Assembly: GCF_013181195.1 (NCBI RefSeq)
Contig: NZ_SMZP01000006.1
Coordinates: 186,001-250,000 of the forward strand
Reading direction: 5' to 3'
DNA: 64,000 bases
From: Caulobacter sp. RHG1
GTDB lineage: Bacteria > Pseudomonadota > Alphaproteobacteria > Caulobacterales > Caulobacteraceae
Under the pieces are notes generated by a model, which made no database searches, was not told the origin of the DNA, and saw only the letters and a list, made by a program, of their open reading frames with translations. Below, one piece after another: positions 32,697-40,865 of the stretch (positions are counted from its first letter, which is position 1; each line of letters opens with the position of its first letter). The position numbers were made by a program, and so were the translations under genes.

Positions 32697-32708
32697 GTTA
32701 CCGGTAAC
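32697..32708. promoter_or_regulatory. Perfect TACCGGTA palindrome upstream of GH43 gene
   Basis: GTTACCGGTAAC is a perfect 12-bp palindrome with central CG, typical for LacI-family operators. An extra half-site GTTACC stands nine bases before it. Similar sites precede the MFS gene (34377) and the carboxylesterase gene (13978). It differs from the xylose operator at 44265 (core AGCGCT), so a different regulator is expected. Confidence 0.65.
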
Positions 32709-32800
32709 TTAGTCAGGTGGCGGTTGCATTGTCCACCGGTGTCCAAGGCCAGACATGAAAAGAAATGTCCGACAATTTGGGCGAGCGCAACGCCGGCCAA

Positions 32801-32830
32801 GAAAAACGCCCGGGAGTCTCCTCCCGGGCG
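32801..32830 (-). terminator. Terminator of the MFS sugar porter gene
   Basis: CGCCCGGGAG (32807-32816) pairs with CTCCCGGGCG (32821-32830) around a four-base loop. On the minus strand the stem is followed by a run of five T residues, a complete intrinsic terminator just after the MFS stop codon. Confidence 0.92.
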
Positions 32831-32856
32831 TCGCATCGTTGAAGCGGTGAAAGGCT

Positions 32857-34293
32857 TCAGCCCTCCATCGCCTCCAGTTCCTTGCCTCGGGTCTCGTGGA
32901 TCAGCTTCTGGACCAGGAAGAACGAGACCACGGCGCTGGCCGCATAGAAGCCGTAGGTCATCGGCAGGCTCAGCTTGGCCATGGCCGGGAAGCTGAAGGA
33001 GATGGCGAAATTGGCCATCCACTGGGCGAAGCCGGCGACGGCCAGGGCCGAGCCGCGCATCTGGTTGGGGAACATCTCGCCCAGCATGACCCACATGACC
33101 GGGCCCCAGCTGAGGTTGAAGAACACCACATAGGCGTTGGCGGCGATCAGGGCGATCGGGCCGGCGCCGTCGGCCATCTGCAGGGCGCCGTTGACCGTGG
33201 TGGCGGTCGAGAAGCACCAGGTCAGCACGCCCAGGGTCACGGCCATGCCGGCCGAACCGATCAAGAGCAAGGGCTTGCGGCCGACACGGTCGATCAGGCC
33301 CATGCAGGCCAGGCAGGCGATGATCGACAGGGCGCCCGACAGGATGTTGATCTTCAGGCTGTCGTCCTCGGTGAAGCCCACCGACTGCCACAGCACCGAG
33401 CCGTAGTAGAAGACGATGTTGATGCCGACGAACTGCTGGAAGATGGCCAGGACTAGGCCGGCCCACAGGATGGGGCGGATCTTCTTGCTGACCGGGTCCA
33501 GCAGGTCCGAGAACTTCGGCTTGTGGTCGGCGTTCAGCGAGGCGCGGATCTCGGCGACCTTGGCCGCGCCGGCGCCGGCCCCGAACAGGCGCGAGAGCAC
33601 GGCTTCGGCCTCGGCGTCCTTACCCTTGGCGACCAGGTAGCGCGGGCTTTCCGGAATGGTCAGCAGGGCGAAGAAGAACACGCCGGCCGGGATGACCTGC
33701 ATCCAGAACATCCAGCGCCAGGCGGGCAGGCCCAGCCAGAACTCTGCGGTCGAGCTGCCGGCGGTGTGGGCCAGCACGTAGTTGGCCACGAACGCGCCGG
33801 TCAGGCCGGTGATGATCATGATCTGCTGCACCGACGACAGGCGGCCGCGGATGTTGGCGGGCGTGACTTCCGAGATGTAGACGGGGCACAGCACCGAGGC
33901 CGCGCCGACGCCCAGGCCGCCGATCAGGCGGAAGATGACGAAGATCGTCGAGGTGTGGGCCGCGCCCGTGCCGATGGCGCTGAGCACGAACAGCAGGGCC
34001 GAGATGATCATCACCGTGCGGCGGCCCCACACGTCGGCCAGACGGCCGGCGGCGAAGGCGCCAATGGCGCAGCCGATCAGGATGGCGGCGACGTTCAGGC
34101 CGGTGCCGAATTCGGTGAGATTGAAGGCGCTGTTCAGGCCTTCCTGGGTGCCGTTGATGACACCGCTGTCGTAGCCGAACATGAAGCCGCCGATCGTGGC
34201 GACCGCGACGATGGCGGACACGAAGGCCATGTTGACCTTCAGCCCATCGGCGCTCATGCCGGCGCTGGGCCCGGCGTTGGTTACACTAGCCAC
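32857..34293 (-). CDS. MFS sugar:proton symporter (sugar porter family)
   Basis: A 478-residue inner-membrane transporter with 12 predicted helices. Seen: the sugar-porter signatures GRLADVWGRR after TM2, VYISEVTPANIRGRL after TM4, PESPRYLVAKG at the central loop, and the QQFVGINIVFYYG motif of TM7. GTG at 34293 is preferred as the start because GGGAGG lies just upstream of it; the ATG five codons earlier overlaps that site. C. crescentus has a xylose porter (XylE) at a comparable distance from the xyl operon, so xylose or arabinose is the likely substrate. A TACCGGTA-type operator lies about 85 bases upstream, and a terminator follows. Confidence 0.93.
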   Translation of the reverse strand: MASVTNAGPSAGMSADGLKVNMAFVSAIVAVATIGGFMFGYDSGVINGTQEGLNSAFNLTEFGTGLNVAAILIGCAIGAFAAGRLADVWGRRTVMIISALLFVLSAIGTGAAHTSTIFVIFRLIGGLGVGAASVLCPVYISEVTPANIRGRLSSVQQIMIITGLTGAFVANYVLAHTAGSSTAEFWLGLPAWRWMFWMQVIPAGVFFFALLTIPESPRYLVAKGKDAEAEAVLSRLFGAGAGAAKVAEIRASLNADHKPKFSDLLDPVSKKIRPILWAGLVLAIFQQFVGINIVFYYGSVLWQSVGFTEDDSLKINILSGALSIIACLACMGLIDRVGRKPLLLIGSAGMAVTLGVLTWCFSTATTVNGALQMADGAGPIALIAANAYVVFFNLSWGPVMWVMLGEMFPNQMRGSALAVAGFAQWMANFAISFSFPAMAKLSLPMTYGFYAASAVVSFFLVQKLIHETRGKELEAMEG

Positions 34294-34376
34294 AGGTTTC
34301 CTCCCCATGGGGCCGCTCGGCCCAAATTGATGCCCTGACGACCCTTTCCGGGTCTCTGGTTGCCGGCGACCTTAGT

Positions 34377-34388
34377 GTTACCGGTATC
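34377..34388. promoter_or_regulatory. TACCGGTA operator-like site upstream of MFS gene
   Basis: GTTACCGGTATC differs from the perfect palindrome before the GH43 gene in one base, and the flanks (T on the left, A on the right) agree too. It lies between the divergent MFS and TonB-receptor genes, nearer to the MFS start, so it most likely controls sugar uptake. Confidence 0.6.
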
Positions 34389-34686
34389 AGCGCGCAAGCT
34401 TGGGTTCTGTGACCCTCTTCTCGCGCGGGACTCACCCCTGCTTGAGCCTATCGATAGCAGAAGCTGGGCCGAGTGCGATGGGGCGCGCCAAGTCTATGAG
34501 GTGTGGCGTGAATGACGCCATCCGAAAGCCCGCACAAACATTGCGGAAAAGACATTTGTCTTTGGCCGCAAGCCCAGGCTTAACAGGGGTAATTCAACTG
34601 TCTTTACGCGCGTAAATCCTTGTGATTTACGCTTGTGCAATCGGTGCGCGCCTCGCCGCCGAGCGCTATTGCTTTGGGGAAAGCTC
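34389..34686. promoter_or_regulatory. TonB-receptor upstream region with overlapping palindromes
   Basis: This stretch holds no convincing gene. Near its end TTTACGCGCGTAAA (34603-34616) is a perfect 14-bp palindrome, and CGTAAATC (34611-34618) pairs with GATTTACG (34624-34631), so two inverted repeats share a half. They lie about 55-85 bases upstream of the receptor start, a likely operator. One arrangement could bind a dimer in two alternative registers; this is inference. Confidence 0.5.
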
Positions 34687-36867
34687 TTGCGACTGAAGTT
34701 CGCCCTTCTGGCCGCCGCCGCGGTCATCCTGCCGCCCGCCGTGGGCCTAGCTCAGACGCCTGCGCCGGCTGCGAAACCCGCCGCCAAGGAGGCCGCGACG
34801 GCCGTCGAGGGCGTGGTGATCACCAGCGACTCCACGGCCATGCGCAGCTCGATCGACAGCCGCAGCTATAGTGTCGCCAACGACCTGTCGGCCCGCACGG
34901 GCTCGGTGGCCGACGCCCTGCGCAACGTGCCTTCGGTCAGCGTCGACGTGCAGGGCAACGTCAGCCTGCGCGGCGACGCCAACGTCACCATCCTGATCGA
35001 CGGCAAGCCCTCCAGCCAGTTCACGGGCGAGGGCAAGGGCGACGCCCTGTCGTCGATGCCGGCCGACCAGATCGACCGCGTCGAGGTGATGACCAATCCG
35101 TCGGCCGCCTATCGTCCTGACGGCTCGGCGGGGATCATCAACCTGATCACCAAGAAGACCCAGAAGCCGGGCGTCAACGGCACGGTGCGCTTCAACGTCG
35201 ACACCCTGGGGCGTCACAACGGCGGGATCAGCGCCACGCGTCGGGCGGGCAAGCTGACCCTGACCGGCGACGCCAGCTATCGTCGCGACACCCAGGACGC
35301 CGCCCAGGTCATCGATCGCGCCACGCTGGATCGGGCCAGCGGGGGCTATCTGACCAGCAAGCAGGACGCCGTCGTCGACAATTCCGGCGGCATGACCAGC
35401 CTGCGCGGCGCGTTCGACTACGACGTCGACAAGAACAACCGCCTGAGCGGCGAACTACGCCTGCGTCGGATCGCCTTCGACACCGACGTCGACGAAACCT
35501 ATTCGGCTCTGACCGCCGCGGGCGCGCCCTCGCGGGCCTATCTGCGCACGACGTCGGGCGAGATGACCCGTGACAACGGCGCGATCAGCGCCGACTGGCG
35601 CCGGCAGTTCAAGGGCGGTTCGGACCATGTCCTGACCACCCATCTCGAGCACGAGATCACCGACTTCACGCGCGACAGCCAGGCCTTCACCCGCAACACG
35701 CCGGGCTTGGATCTCTATGAGCGCATCGGCATGGAGGTCGAGCAGACCCGCACCAACCTGAAGGCCGACTACACCCGGCCGATGCCCGACAGCGTCAAGC
35801 TGAAGACCGGCTTCGACTTCGAGGTGGCCAGCAACGACTACGTCAACCGCGGCGCTGAAGGTCCGAGCGCCAGCGGTCTGATCCCCGTGCCGTCGCGCAA
35901 CAACCGCTATGTCTTCGATCAGGACGTCTACGCCGCCTACGTCACCTACGAGCGGCCGTTCGGCGACTTCTCGGTGCAGGGCGGCCTGCGCGCCGAGCAG
36001 GTGCAGATCAAGGTCGACGACGTCACCAACCGGGTGACCGGCGACAACCAGTACTTCAAGGTCTATCCGACCTTGCACATGGGCTACACGCTCAGCCAAA
36101 GCCAGACGCTGAGCGCCAATTTCAGCCGCCGCGTCCAGCGCCCCGGGGCCCAGGACCTGCATCCGTATCGGGTCTATATCGACCCCTATAATTACCGGCA
36201 GGGCAATCCGGACCTGAAGCCGCAGATCACCGATAGCTTCGAGCTGGGCTGGCAGATGCGCAAGGGTCAGACCTACTACCTGGCCACGGCCTATTTCCGC
36301 GACACCAAGGACAGCGTCACCGACGTGGTCAGCGACCTGGGCGGCGGTGCGTTCCTGACCTCGCGGGCCAATCTGGGCAAGAGCCGCAGCGGCGGCCTGG
36401 AGCTGGTGGCCAACGGCCGGCTGACGCCCAAGCTGACCTACAATCTCAGCGGCAACCTGTTCTGGAACGAGATCGACGCCGCCAACCTGGGCTTTACCGG
36501 CACGCGTTCTGGCACGGCGGTCGCCGGCCGCGCCAACCTGAACTGGCAGGCGACGTCCAAGGACTTCGTGCAGCTGAACGTCTTCAGCTCGGGCAAGCGC
36601 CTGACGCCGCAGGGCCATCGCGAGCCGTTCAAGATGCTGAACCTGGGCTATCGCCGGAAGGTCAACGACAAGCTGTCCTTCGTGGTCACCGCTCAGGACG
36701 CGCTGGACTGGTTCCAGGACGTCTCGGTCACCGACACGCCCGCCCTGCGCGACCGTACGCGGCGTTCGGCCAATGTGCGTTCGGTGTTCTTCGGCTTCAG
36801 CTACGCGTTCGGCGGGGGCAAGCCCAAGGCGGAGCAGTTCGACTTCAACGCTGGCGGGCCAGGCTAG
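34687..36867 (+). CDS. TonB-dependent outer-membrane receptor
   Basis: A 726-residue receptor that imports a ligand across the outer membrane using TonB energy. Seen: a signal peptide (RLKFALLAAAAVILPPAVGL), a plug domain with DALRNVPSVSVDVQGNVSLR and the VEVMTNPSAAYRPDGSAGII motif, then an outer-membrane-protein-type beta barrel (CirA/FecA and OMP beta-barrel_2 style) ending in SYAFGGGKPKAEQFDFNAGG rather than a terminal Phe. TTG at 34687 is chosen because GGGGAAAG lies before it and the signal peptide starts there; TTG at 34633 would add 18 odd residues. Neighbouring sugar genes suggest an oligosaccharide ligand, but iron complexes cannot be excluded. Confidence 0.88.
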   Translation: MRLKFALLAAAAVILPPAVGLAQTPAPAAKPAAKEAATAVEGVVITSDSTAMRSSIDSRSYSVANDLSARTGSVADALRNVPSVSVDVQGNVSLRGDANVTILIDGKPSSQFTGEGKGDALSSMPADQIDRVEVMTNPSAAYRPDGSAGIINLITKKTQKPGVNGTVRFNVDTLGRHNGGISATRRAGKLTLTGDASYRRDTQDAAQVIDRATLDRASGGYLTSKQDAVVDNSGGMTSLRGAFDYDVDKNNRLSGELRLRRIAFDTDVDETYSALTAAGAPSRAYLRTTSGEMTRDNGAISADWRRQFKGGSDHVLTTHLEHEITDFTRDSQAFTRNTPGLDLYERIGMEVEQTRTNLKADYTRPMPDSVKLKTGFDFEVASNDYVNRGAEGPSASGLIPVPSRNNRYVFDQDVYAAYVTYERPFGDFSVQGGLRAEQVQIKVDDVTNRVTGDNQYFKVYPTLHMGYTLSQSQTLSANFSRRVQRPGAQDLHPYRVYIDPYNYRQGNPDLKPQITDSFELGWQMRKGQTYYLATAYFRDTKDSVTDVVSDLGGGAFLTSRANLGKSRSGGLELVANGRLTPKLTYNLSGNLFWNEIDAANLGFTGTRSGTAVAGRANLNWQATSKDFVQLNVFSSGKRLTPQGHREPFKMLNLGYRRKVNDKLSFVVTAQDALDWFQDVSVTDTPALRDRTRRSANVRSVFFGFSYAFGGGKPKAEQFDFNAGGPG

Positions 36868-36876
36868 GAGAGGTCG

Positions 36877-37518
36877 TCAGACCTGACGTGATCCCAGGCG
36901 GTCGCCGGCGCGGCGGCCCCATGGGACGCCGTCCGATGTGAGATAGACGCCCGCCTGACGACCCTCGTCTTCGGTGGATCCCCTGAGGGAGGGGAGGCGA
37001 GCTTCAAGCTGCTCGCTCTCCGCGCGCGCAGCCCAGGCTGAGCGTTGGGTCAGCGTCTTCTCGTAACGCCAGGCCTTGAGTGGGAACCAGCCCCCTGGGA
37101 TTTCGGACGGCAAGGTCTGGGTTCGGGCCAGGGTCCAGCCCGCCTTCTGGTAGAAGCGTGCGGCGCGCGTGTTGCCGACCGTGCAGGCCAGCCAGGACTT
37201 AGTGGCTCCCGCCTCCAGCAGTCGGTTCTCGGCGTCGATCATCAGCAAGGCGGCGATCCCTGCGCCACGCGACTCTTCGGCCACGTACAGCTGATGCAGT
37301 TCGTCGCCCTTGATCAGGTGAAAGCCGAACGGTGCGCCGACCGGTCCCATGGTGCGGATGCGCGGCATGGCTACCGCCATGCGGTCGATGAAGCTGTCCA
37401 GCGTGCTTCTGGTCGCCAGAGCCTTCGGGACGATCGGCAGGTGCGCGTCTCGCCAGCCCCGCCACCAAAGGAGGGCCAGGGGGGCGAGATCTGCGGCTTC
37501 GGCGGAACGGACGCTCAT
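36877..37518 (-). CDS. GNAT-family N-acetyltransferase with long C-terminal tail
   Basis: A 213-residue protein with a GNAT acetyltransferase domain. Seen: HQLYVAEESRGAGIAALLMI, which carries the acetyl-CoA pyrophosphate-binding R-G-x-G-like motif, and NTRAARFYQKAGW, the usual fourth motif. The domain ends near residue 155. The remaining 57 residues (from TQRSAWAARAE to LGSRQV) are charged and Gly/Arg-rich and look like translation of intergenic sequence, so the true gene may once have ended earlier. Its stop is just after the convergent TonB-receptor gene. It overlaps the small membrane-protein gene upstream by four bases. Its substrate is unknown. Confidence 0.8.
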   Translation of the reverse strand: MSVRSAEAADLAPLALLWWRGWRDAHLPIVPKALATRSTLDSFIDRMAVAMPRIRTMGPVGAPFGFHLIKGDELHQLYVAEESRGAGIAALLMIDAENRLLEAGATKSWLACTVGNTRAARFYQKAGWTLARTQTLPSEIPGGWFPLKAWRYEKTLTQRSAWAARAESEQLEARLPSLRGSTEDEGRQAGVYLTSDGVPWGRRAGDRLGSRQV

Positions 37519-37733
37519 GCCTTGTCGCCTCCGACAGGGGGCTTGGCGACGCTAACCTTACGGAACGCTGCGCGCACGGTTTTGATCGTCAAGACGGTTA
37601 AGGCGGCGAGCGCCGCGGGGATCAGGGCCAGCAGCCAGACCAGGACGACGAGCGCGAGTTGCAGGCTCGTCGTCAGCACCACGAGCGTGGGCGATTCGCG
37701 TCTTTCATCGTGCAATCGGTTGAAGATTAACAT
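37515..37733 (-). CDS. Small membrane protein (72 aa)
   Basis: A short protein, MLIFNRLHDERRESPTLVVL at the start, followed by one long or two closely packed hydrophobic segments (residues 16-50) and a positively charged tail with a Pro/Gly end. It overlaps the GNAT gene by four bases (ATGA), so the two are translationally coupled. I do not recognise the family. TTG at residue 7 is an alternative start. A single-span inner-membrane protein is the best reading. Confidence 0.6.
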   Translation of the reverse strand: MLIFNRLHDERRESPTLVVLTTSLQLALVVLVWLLALIPAALAALTVLTIKTVRAAFRKVSVAKPPVGGDKA

Positions 37734-38106
37734 CTTGGCGGCGCTGAGGATGAATTACCTTCGGGGCGCTCTTTGTACTACCTATTTTGAGTTCTCCCTA
37801 AGGGGGAATTTTACAATTGACTGCAGGTTTGTTAACGATTGCTTAGGATATTCATGACGGGTTTCAGCGTTTACTATAAGTAGCAATCTTGGGTTGAATT
37901 AAGGCTCAATCTTGCGCTGTTTCTTAACAGCAAGTGCTGGTCAAGCTTTCCGCCTGAGGCCTTTTCTAGTGACAGGGTTGTGATCGCGCGTCGTCACGGA
38001 GCAGCGCTCAGGCCGGTTCTGCAGGTCCAAAACGAAAACGCCGCGGCAGGCCCATCGGCCGCCGCGGCGTCTTTCTTCGATCTCCCGCAGAGGGAGATAA
38101 GCCGTG
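37734..38106. other. AT-rich intergenic region upstream of a small membrane gene
   Basis: No gene is supported here. The stretch from 37740 to 37970 is clearly AT-richer than its surroundings and probably carries the promoter of the minus-strand membrane-protein/GNAT pair. TTAA-N7-TTAG at 37832-37846 is one base short of a CtrA consensus. TCCC-TAA-GGGGGA makes a small hairpin near 37796. The last part holds the xyl operon terminator. Confidence 0.4.
38029..38070 (-). terminator. Terminator of the xylXABCD operon
   Basis: ACGCCGCGGC (38038-38047) pairs with GCCGCGGCGT (38061-38070). On the minus strand the stem is followed by TTTTCGTTTT, an interrupted T-tract. It lies 37 bases after the xylD stop and fits the end of the operon. 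Confidence 0.85.
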
Positions 38107-39882
38107 TCAGTGGTTGTGTCGCGGCAGCTTGGCGGCCAGGTCCTGGTATTTCACGGCGAACTCCAGCACGCCGCCCGTTTCCAGCTGGCCGGTATGAGCG
38201 CGGTAGATCTCCTGCCACGGCGTCATGGTCTCGGGGACGGCGGGAATGCCTTCCTGCTTGCGCTGGGCGATCGTCGCCTCGTCCACCAGGGCGTCGCAGC
38301 GGCCGGTGTTGATGTCGATGCGGATGACGTCGCCGGTGCGCAGCCACGACAGGCCGCCGCCGACGGCGCTTTCCGGCGAGGCGTTGAGGATCGAGGGGCT
38401 GTCGGCGGTGCCCGACTGACGGCCGTCGCCCAGCGTCGGCAGGGACATGATCCCCTTCTTCAGCAGGTGATCCGGCGGCTGCATGTTGACGACCTCGGCC
38501 GAGCCCGGCCAGCCGATCGGACCGGCGCCGCGGATCACCAGGATGCAGCTCTCGTCGATGTTCAGCGCCGGGTCGTTGATCCGGTGGTGGTAGTCGTCCG
38601 AGCCGTCGAACACGATGGCCCGGGCCTCGAACACGCCTTCCTGGCCCGGCTGCGACAGGTAACGCTCGCGGAAGTCGGCGCCGATGACGCTGGCCTTCAT
38701 GATCGCGAAGTCGAACAGGTTGCCCTTCAGCACCAGGAAGCCGGCCTTTTCAGTCAGCGGCTGGTCGTAGGGGAAGATCACCTCGCGGTCGGACGTCTCG
38801 CGGCCTTCCAGGTTCTCGGCCATGGTCTTGCCGGTGACGGTCAGCACGTCGCCATGCAGGCGGCCCTGCTGCAGCAGTTCCCACAGCACGGCGGGCGCGC
38901 CGCCGGCCCGGTGGAAGCGCTCGCCCAGATACTTGCCGGCCGGCTGCATGTTGACGATCAGCGGGATGTCATAGGCCGCGCGCCAGTCGTCGGCGGTGAC
39001 TTCGAGGCCGGCGTGACGGGCCATGGCCGCGATGTGCGGCTGGGCGTTGGTCGAGCCGCCCGCCGCCGCCACCAGGGCGATGGCGTTCTCGAAGGCCTTC
39101 TTCGTGAGAATGTCCTTGGGCTTGATGTCCTCATAGGCCAGGTCGACGATCCGCTGGCCCGTGCGATAGGCCATCTGGCCGCGCTCGCGATAGGGGGCGG
39201 GGATCGCCGCGCAGCCGGTCAGCGACAGGCCCAGGGCTTCGGCGACGGCGTTCATGGTCGAGGCCGTGCCCATGGTGTTGCAGTGGCCGGCCGAGGGGGC
39301 GGAAGACGCCGCGCGCTCGATGAACTCGGCCTCGTCGATCTCGCCGGCCGCCAGCTTGCGGCGCGAGCGCCAGATCACGGTGCCCGAGCCGACCAGCTCG
39401 CCGTCGTGCCAGCCGTCCAGCATCGGGCCGCCCGACAGCACCATGGCCGGGATGTTGACCGTGGTGGCGGCCATGATGCCGGCCGGGGTGGTCTTGTCGC
39501 AGCCGGTGGTCAGAATCACGGCGTCGATCGGATAGCCGTGCAGGGTCTCGACGAGACCCAGATAGGAGAGGTTCCGGTCCAGCGCCGCCGTCGGGCGACG
39601 GCAGTTCTCGAAGATCGGGTGGACCGGAAACTCCATGGGGATGCCCCCGGCGTCGCGGATCCCGTCCCGCACCCGCGACACCAGATCCAGGTGGATGCGG
39701 TTGCAGGGCGAGATGTCGCTGCCGGTCTGGGCGATGCCGATGATCGGCTTGCCGCTGCGCAGCTCCTCCGGCGTGATCCCGTAGTTCATGAAGCGCTCCA
39801 GATAGAGCGCGGTCATGTCGATATGGTCGGGATTATCGAACCAATCGCGGGACCGGAACCGGCGGGGCGTGCGATCAGGCAA
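38107..39882 (-). CDS. xylD: D-xylonate dehydratase
   Basis: IlvD/Edd-family [Fe-S] dehydratase of 591 residues that converts D-xylonate to 2-keto-3-deoxy-D-xylonate, step three of the oxidative xylose pathway. Seen: LTTGCDKTTPAG with a cluster Cys, SAPSAGHCNTMGTAST with the second, and AQTGSDISPCNRIHLDLV with the third. It is the last gene of xylXABCD. The start is odd: TTG at 39882, overlapping the end of xylC by eight bases. As I remember it, C. crescentus XylD begins MRSAL; the matching codon here is ACG (then AGG TCC GCC TTG), so the usual ATG seems lost. A terminator follows. Confidence 0.96.
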   Translation of the reverse strand: MPDRTPRRFRSRDWFDNPDHIDMTALYLERFMNYGITPEELRSGKPIIGIAQTGSDISPCNRIHLDLVSRVRDGIRDAGGIPMEFPVHPIFENCRRPTAALDRNLSYLGLVETLHGYPIDAVILTTGCDKTTPAGIMAATTVNIPAMVLSGGPMLDGWHDGELVGSGTVIWRSRRKLAAGEIDEAEFIERAASSAPSAGHCNTMGTASTMNAVAEALGLSLTGCAAIPAPYRERGQMAYRTGQRIVDLAYEDIKPKDILTKKAFENAIALVAAAGGSTNAQPHIAAMARHAGLEVTADDWRAAYDIPLIVNMQPAGKYLGERFHRAGGAPAVLWELLQQGRLHGDVLTVTGKTMAENLEGRETSDREVIFPYDQPLTEKAGFLVLKGNLFDFAIMKASVIGADFRERYLSQPGQEGVFEARAIVFDGSDDYHHRINDPALNIDESCILVIRGAGPIGWPGSAEVVNMQPPDHLLKKGIMSLPTLGDGRQSGTADSPSILNASPESAVGGGLSWLRTGDVIRIDINTGRCDALVDEATIAQRKQEGIPAVPETMTPWQEIYRAHTGQLETGGVLEFAVKYQDLAAKLPRHNH

Positions 39883-40741
39883 GGCGGACCTCGTATTGGG
39901 GCTGGCCGGCGACGTGGACCGGAACGGCGAACAGACCGCCGGCCAGCGGATACTGGGCCAGGGTTTCGTCGCTCAGGCCCTTGCGGGCGGTGGTGATGTA
40001 AAGGGTCTTGAGGTCAGGGCCGCCGAAGGCGACCTTGGTGACGTTGGGGGCCGGCAGTTCGACGCGGTGCACGACCTCGCCGGCGGGCGAGATGCGGATG
40101 ACCGCGCCGCCACCCCACAGGGCCGTCCACAGATGGCCTTCGCTGTCGACCACCGAGCCGTCCGGATAGACGTCGTCGATCGACAGCCGCACGAAGACAC
40201 GCTTGTTCGACAGCATGCCCGTCAGCGACAGGTCATAGGCCCAGATGGTCTTTTCCAGGGTGTCGGTGTGGTAGAAGGTCTTGCCGTCCGGCGAGATGCA
40301 TGGGCCGTTGGTGATGCAGACGCCCTTGTCCATCCGCGCCAGGCCTTCGGCGTCCATGCGGTAGAGCGAGCCGGTCTTTTCGGTCTCGCCATCGTGCATG
40401 GTGCCGAACCACAGGCGGCCGTGGAAGTCGACGGTGGCGTCGTTGGTGCGGTTGTCCAGCGCCGGGTCCTCGACCTGGGTCAGCAGCTGCAGCCCCAGGG
40501 CGGGATGGAAGCGGTAGAGACCCGACTTCAGACCGACCAGCAGGTGGGGGGTATTGGCGATGGGCGCCAGGAAGGTCGCCGGCTCGGGAACGTTGAACAC
40601 GTGCGCGTCACCGCGGGTCGGCTCGTAGCGGTGGATCTTGTGGCCCTTGATGTCCACGAACCACAGGGCGCGGTCATGCCAGATGGGGCCTTCGCCTAGC
40701 GTGGCCTTCAGATCCCAGACGCAGGTGACTTGAGCGGTCAT
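39875..40741 (-). CDS. xylC: D-xylono-1,4-lactonase
   Basis: SMP-30/gluconolactonase-type beta-propeller of 288 residues that opens D-xylonolactone to D-xylonate, step two of the pathway. Seen: metal-binding residues in LGEGPIWHD (Glu), in ALDNRTNDATVDFHGRLWFG (Asn), in GPCISPDGKTFYHTDT, and Asp in YPDGSVVDSEGHLW. The fold and length match the C. crescentus enzyme. A 100-base foldback element separates it from xylB upstream, unlike the tight joins elsewhere in the operon. Its 3' end overlaps the start of xylD. Confidence 0.95.
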   Translation of the reverse strand: MTAQVTCVWDLKATLGEGPIWHDRALWFVDIKGHKIHRYEPTRGDAHVFNVPEPATFLAPIANTPHLLVGLKSGLYRFHPALGLQLLTQVEDPALDNRTNDATVDFHGRLWFGTMHDGETEKTGSLYRMDAEGLARMDKGVCITNGPCISPDGKTFYHTDTLEKTIWAYDLSLTGMLSNKRVFVRLSIDDVYPDGSVVDSEGHLWTALWGGGAVIRISPAGEVVHRVELPAPNVTKVAFGGPDLKTLYITTARKGLSDETLAQYPLAGGLFAVPVHVAGQPQYEVRLA

Positions 40742-40754
40742 ATCATTGTTCCTC

Positions 40755-40854
40755 TGTCATCCCGGCCGTAGCGTAGCGGAGAGCCGGGACCTCCGGATGC
40801 TCAGCGCTGGCCGTGGTCCCGGCTCGGCGCGCTTCGCGCTTGGCCGGGATGACA
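40755..40854. repeat. Nested foldback element inside the xyl operon
   Basis: The outer arms TGTCATCCCGGCC (40755-40767) and GGCCGGGATGACA (40842-40854) pair perfectly. Inner arms GAGCCGGGACC (40781-40791) and GGTCCCGGCTC (40815-40825) pair perfectly too. Almost the whole space between xylB and xylC is this 100-base element, so it would form a long hairpin in the operon mRNA. Its sequence differs from the four GGCGAAAGCC-type repeats, so it is a second family. It could lower downstream expression or protect the upstream mRNA. Confidence 0.8.
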
Positions 40855-40865
40855 GTTTTCAGGTC

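Noticed and set aside
37832..37846. TTAA-N7-TTAG CtrA-like box
   Set aside because: One mismatch in an AT-rich stretch, where such matches are expected by chance, and the downstream gene has no known cell-cycle role.
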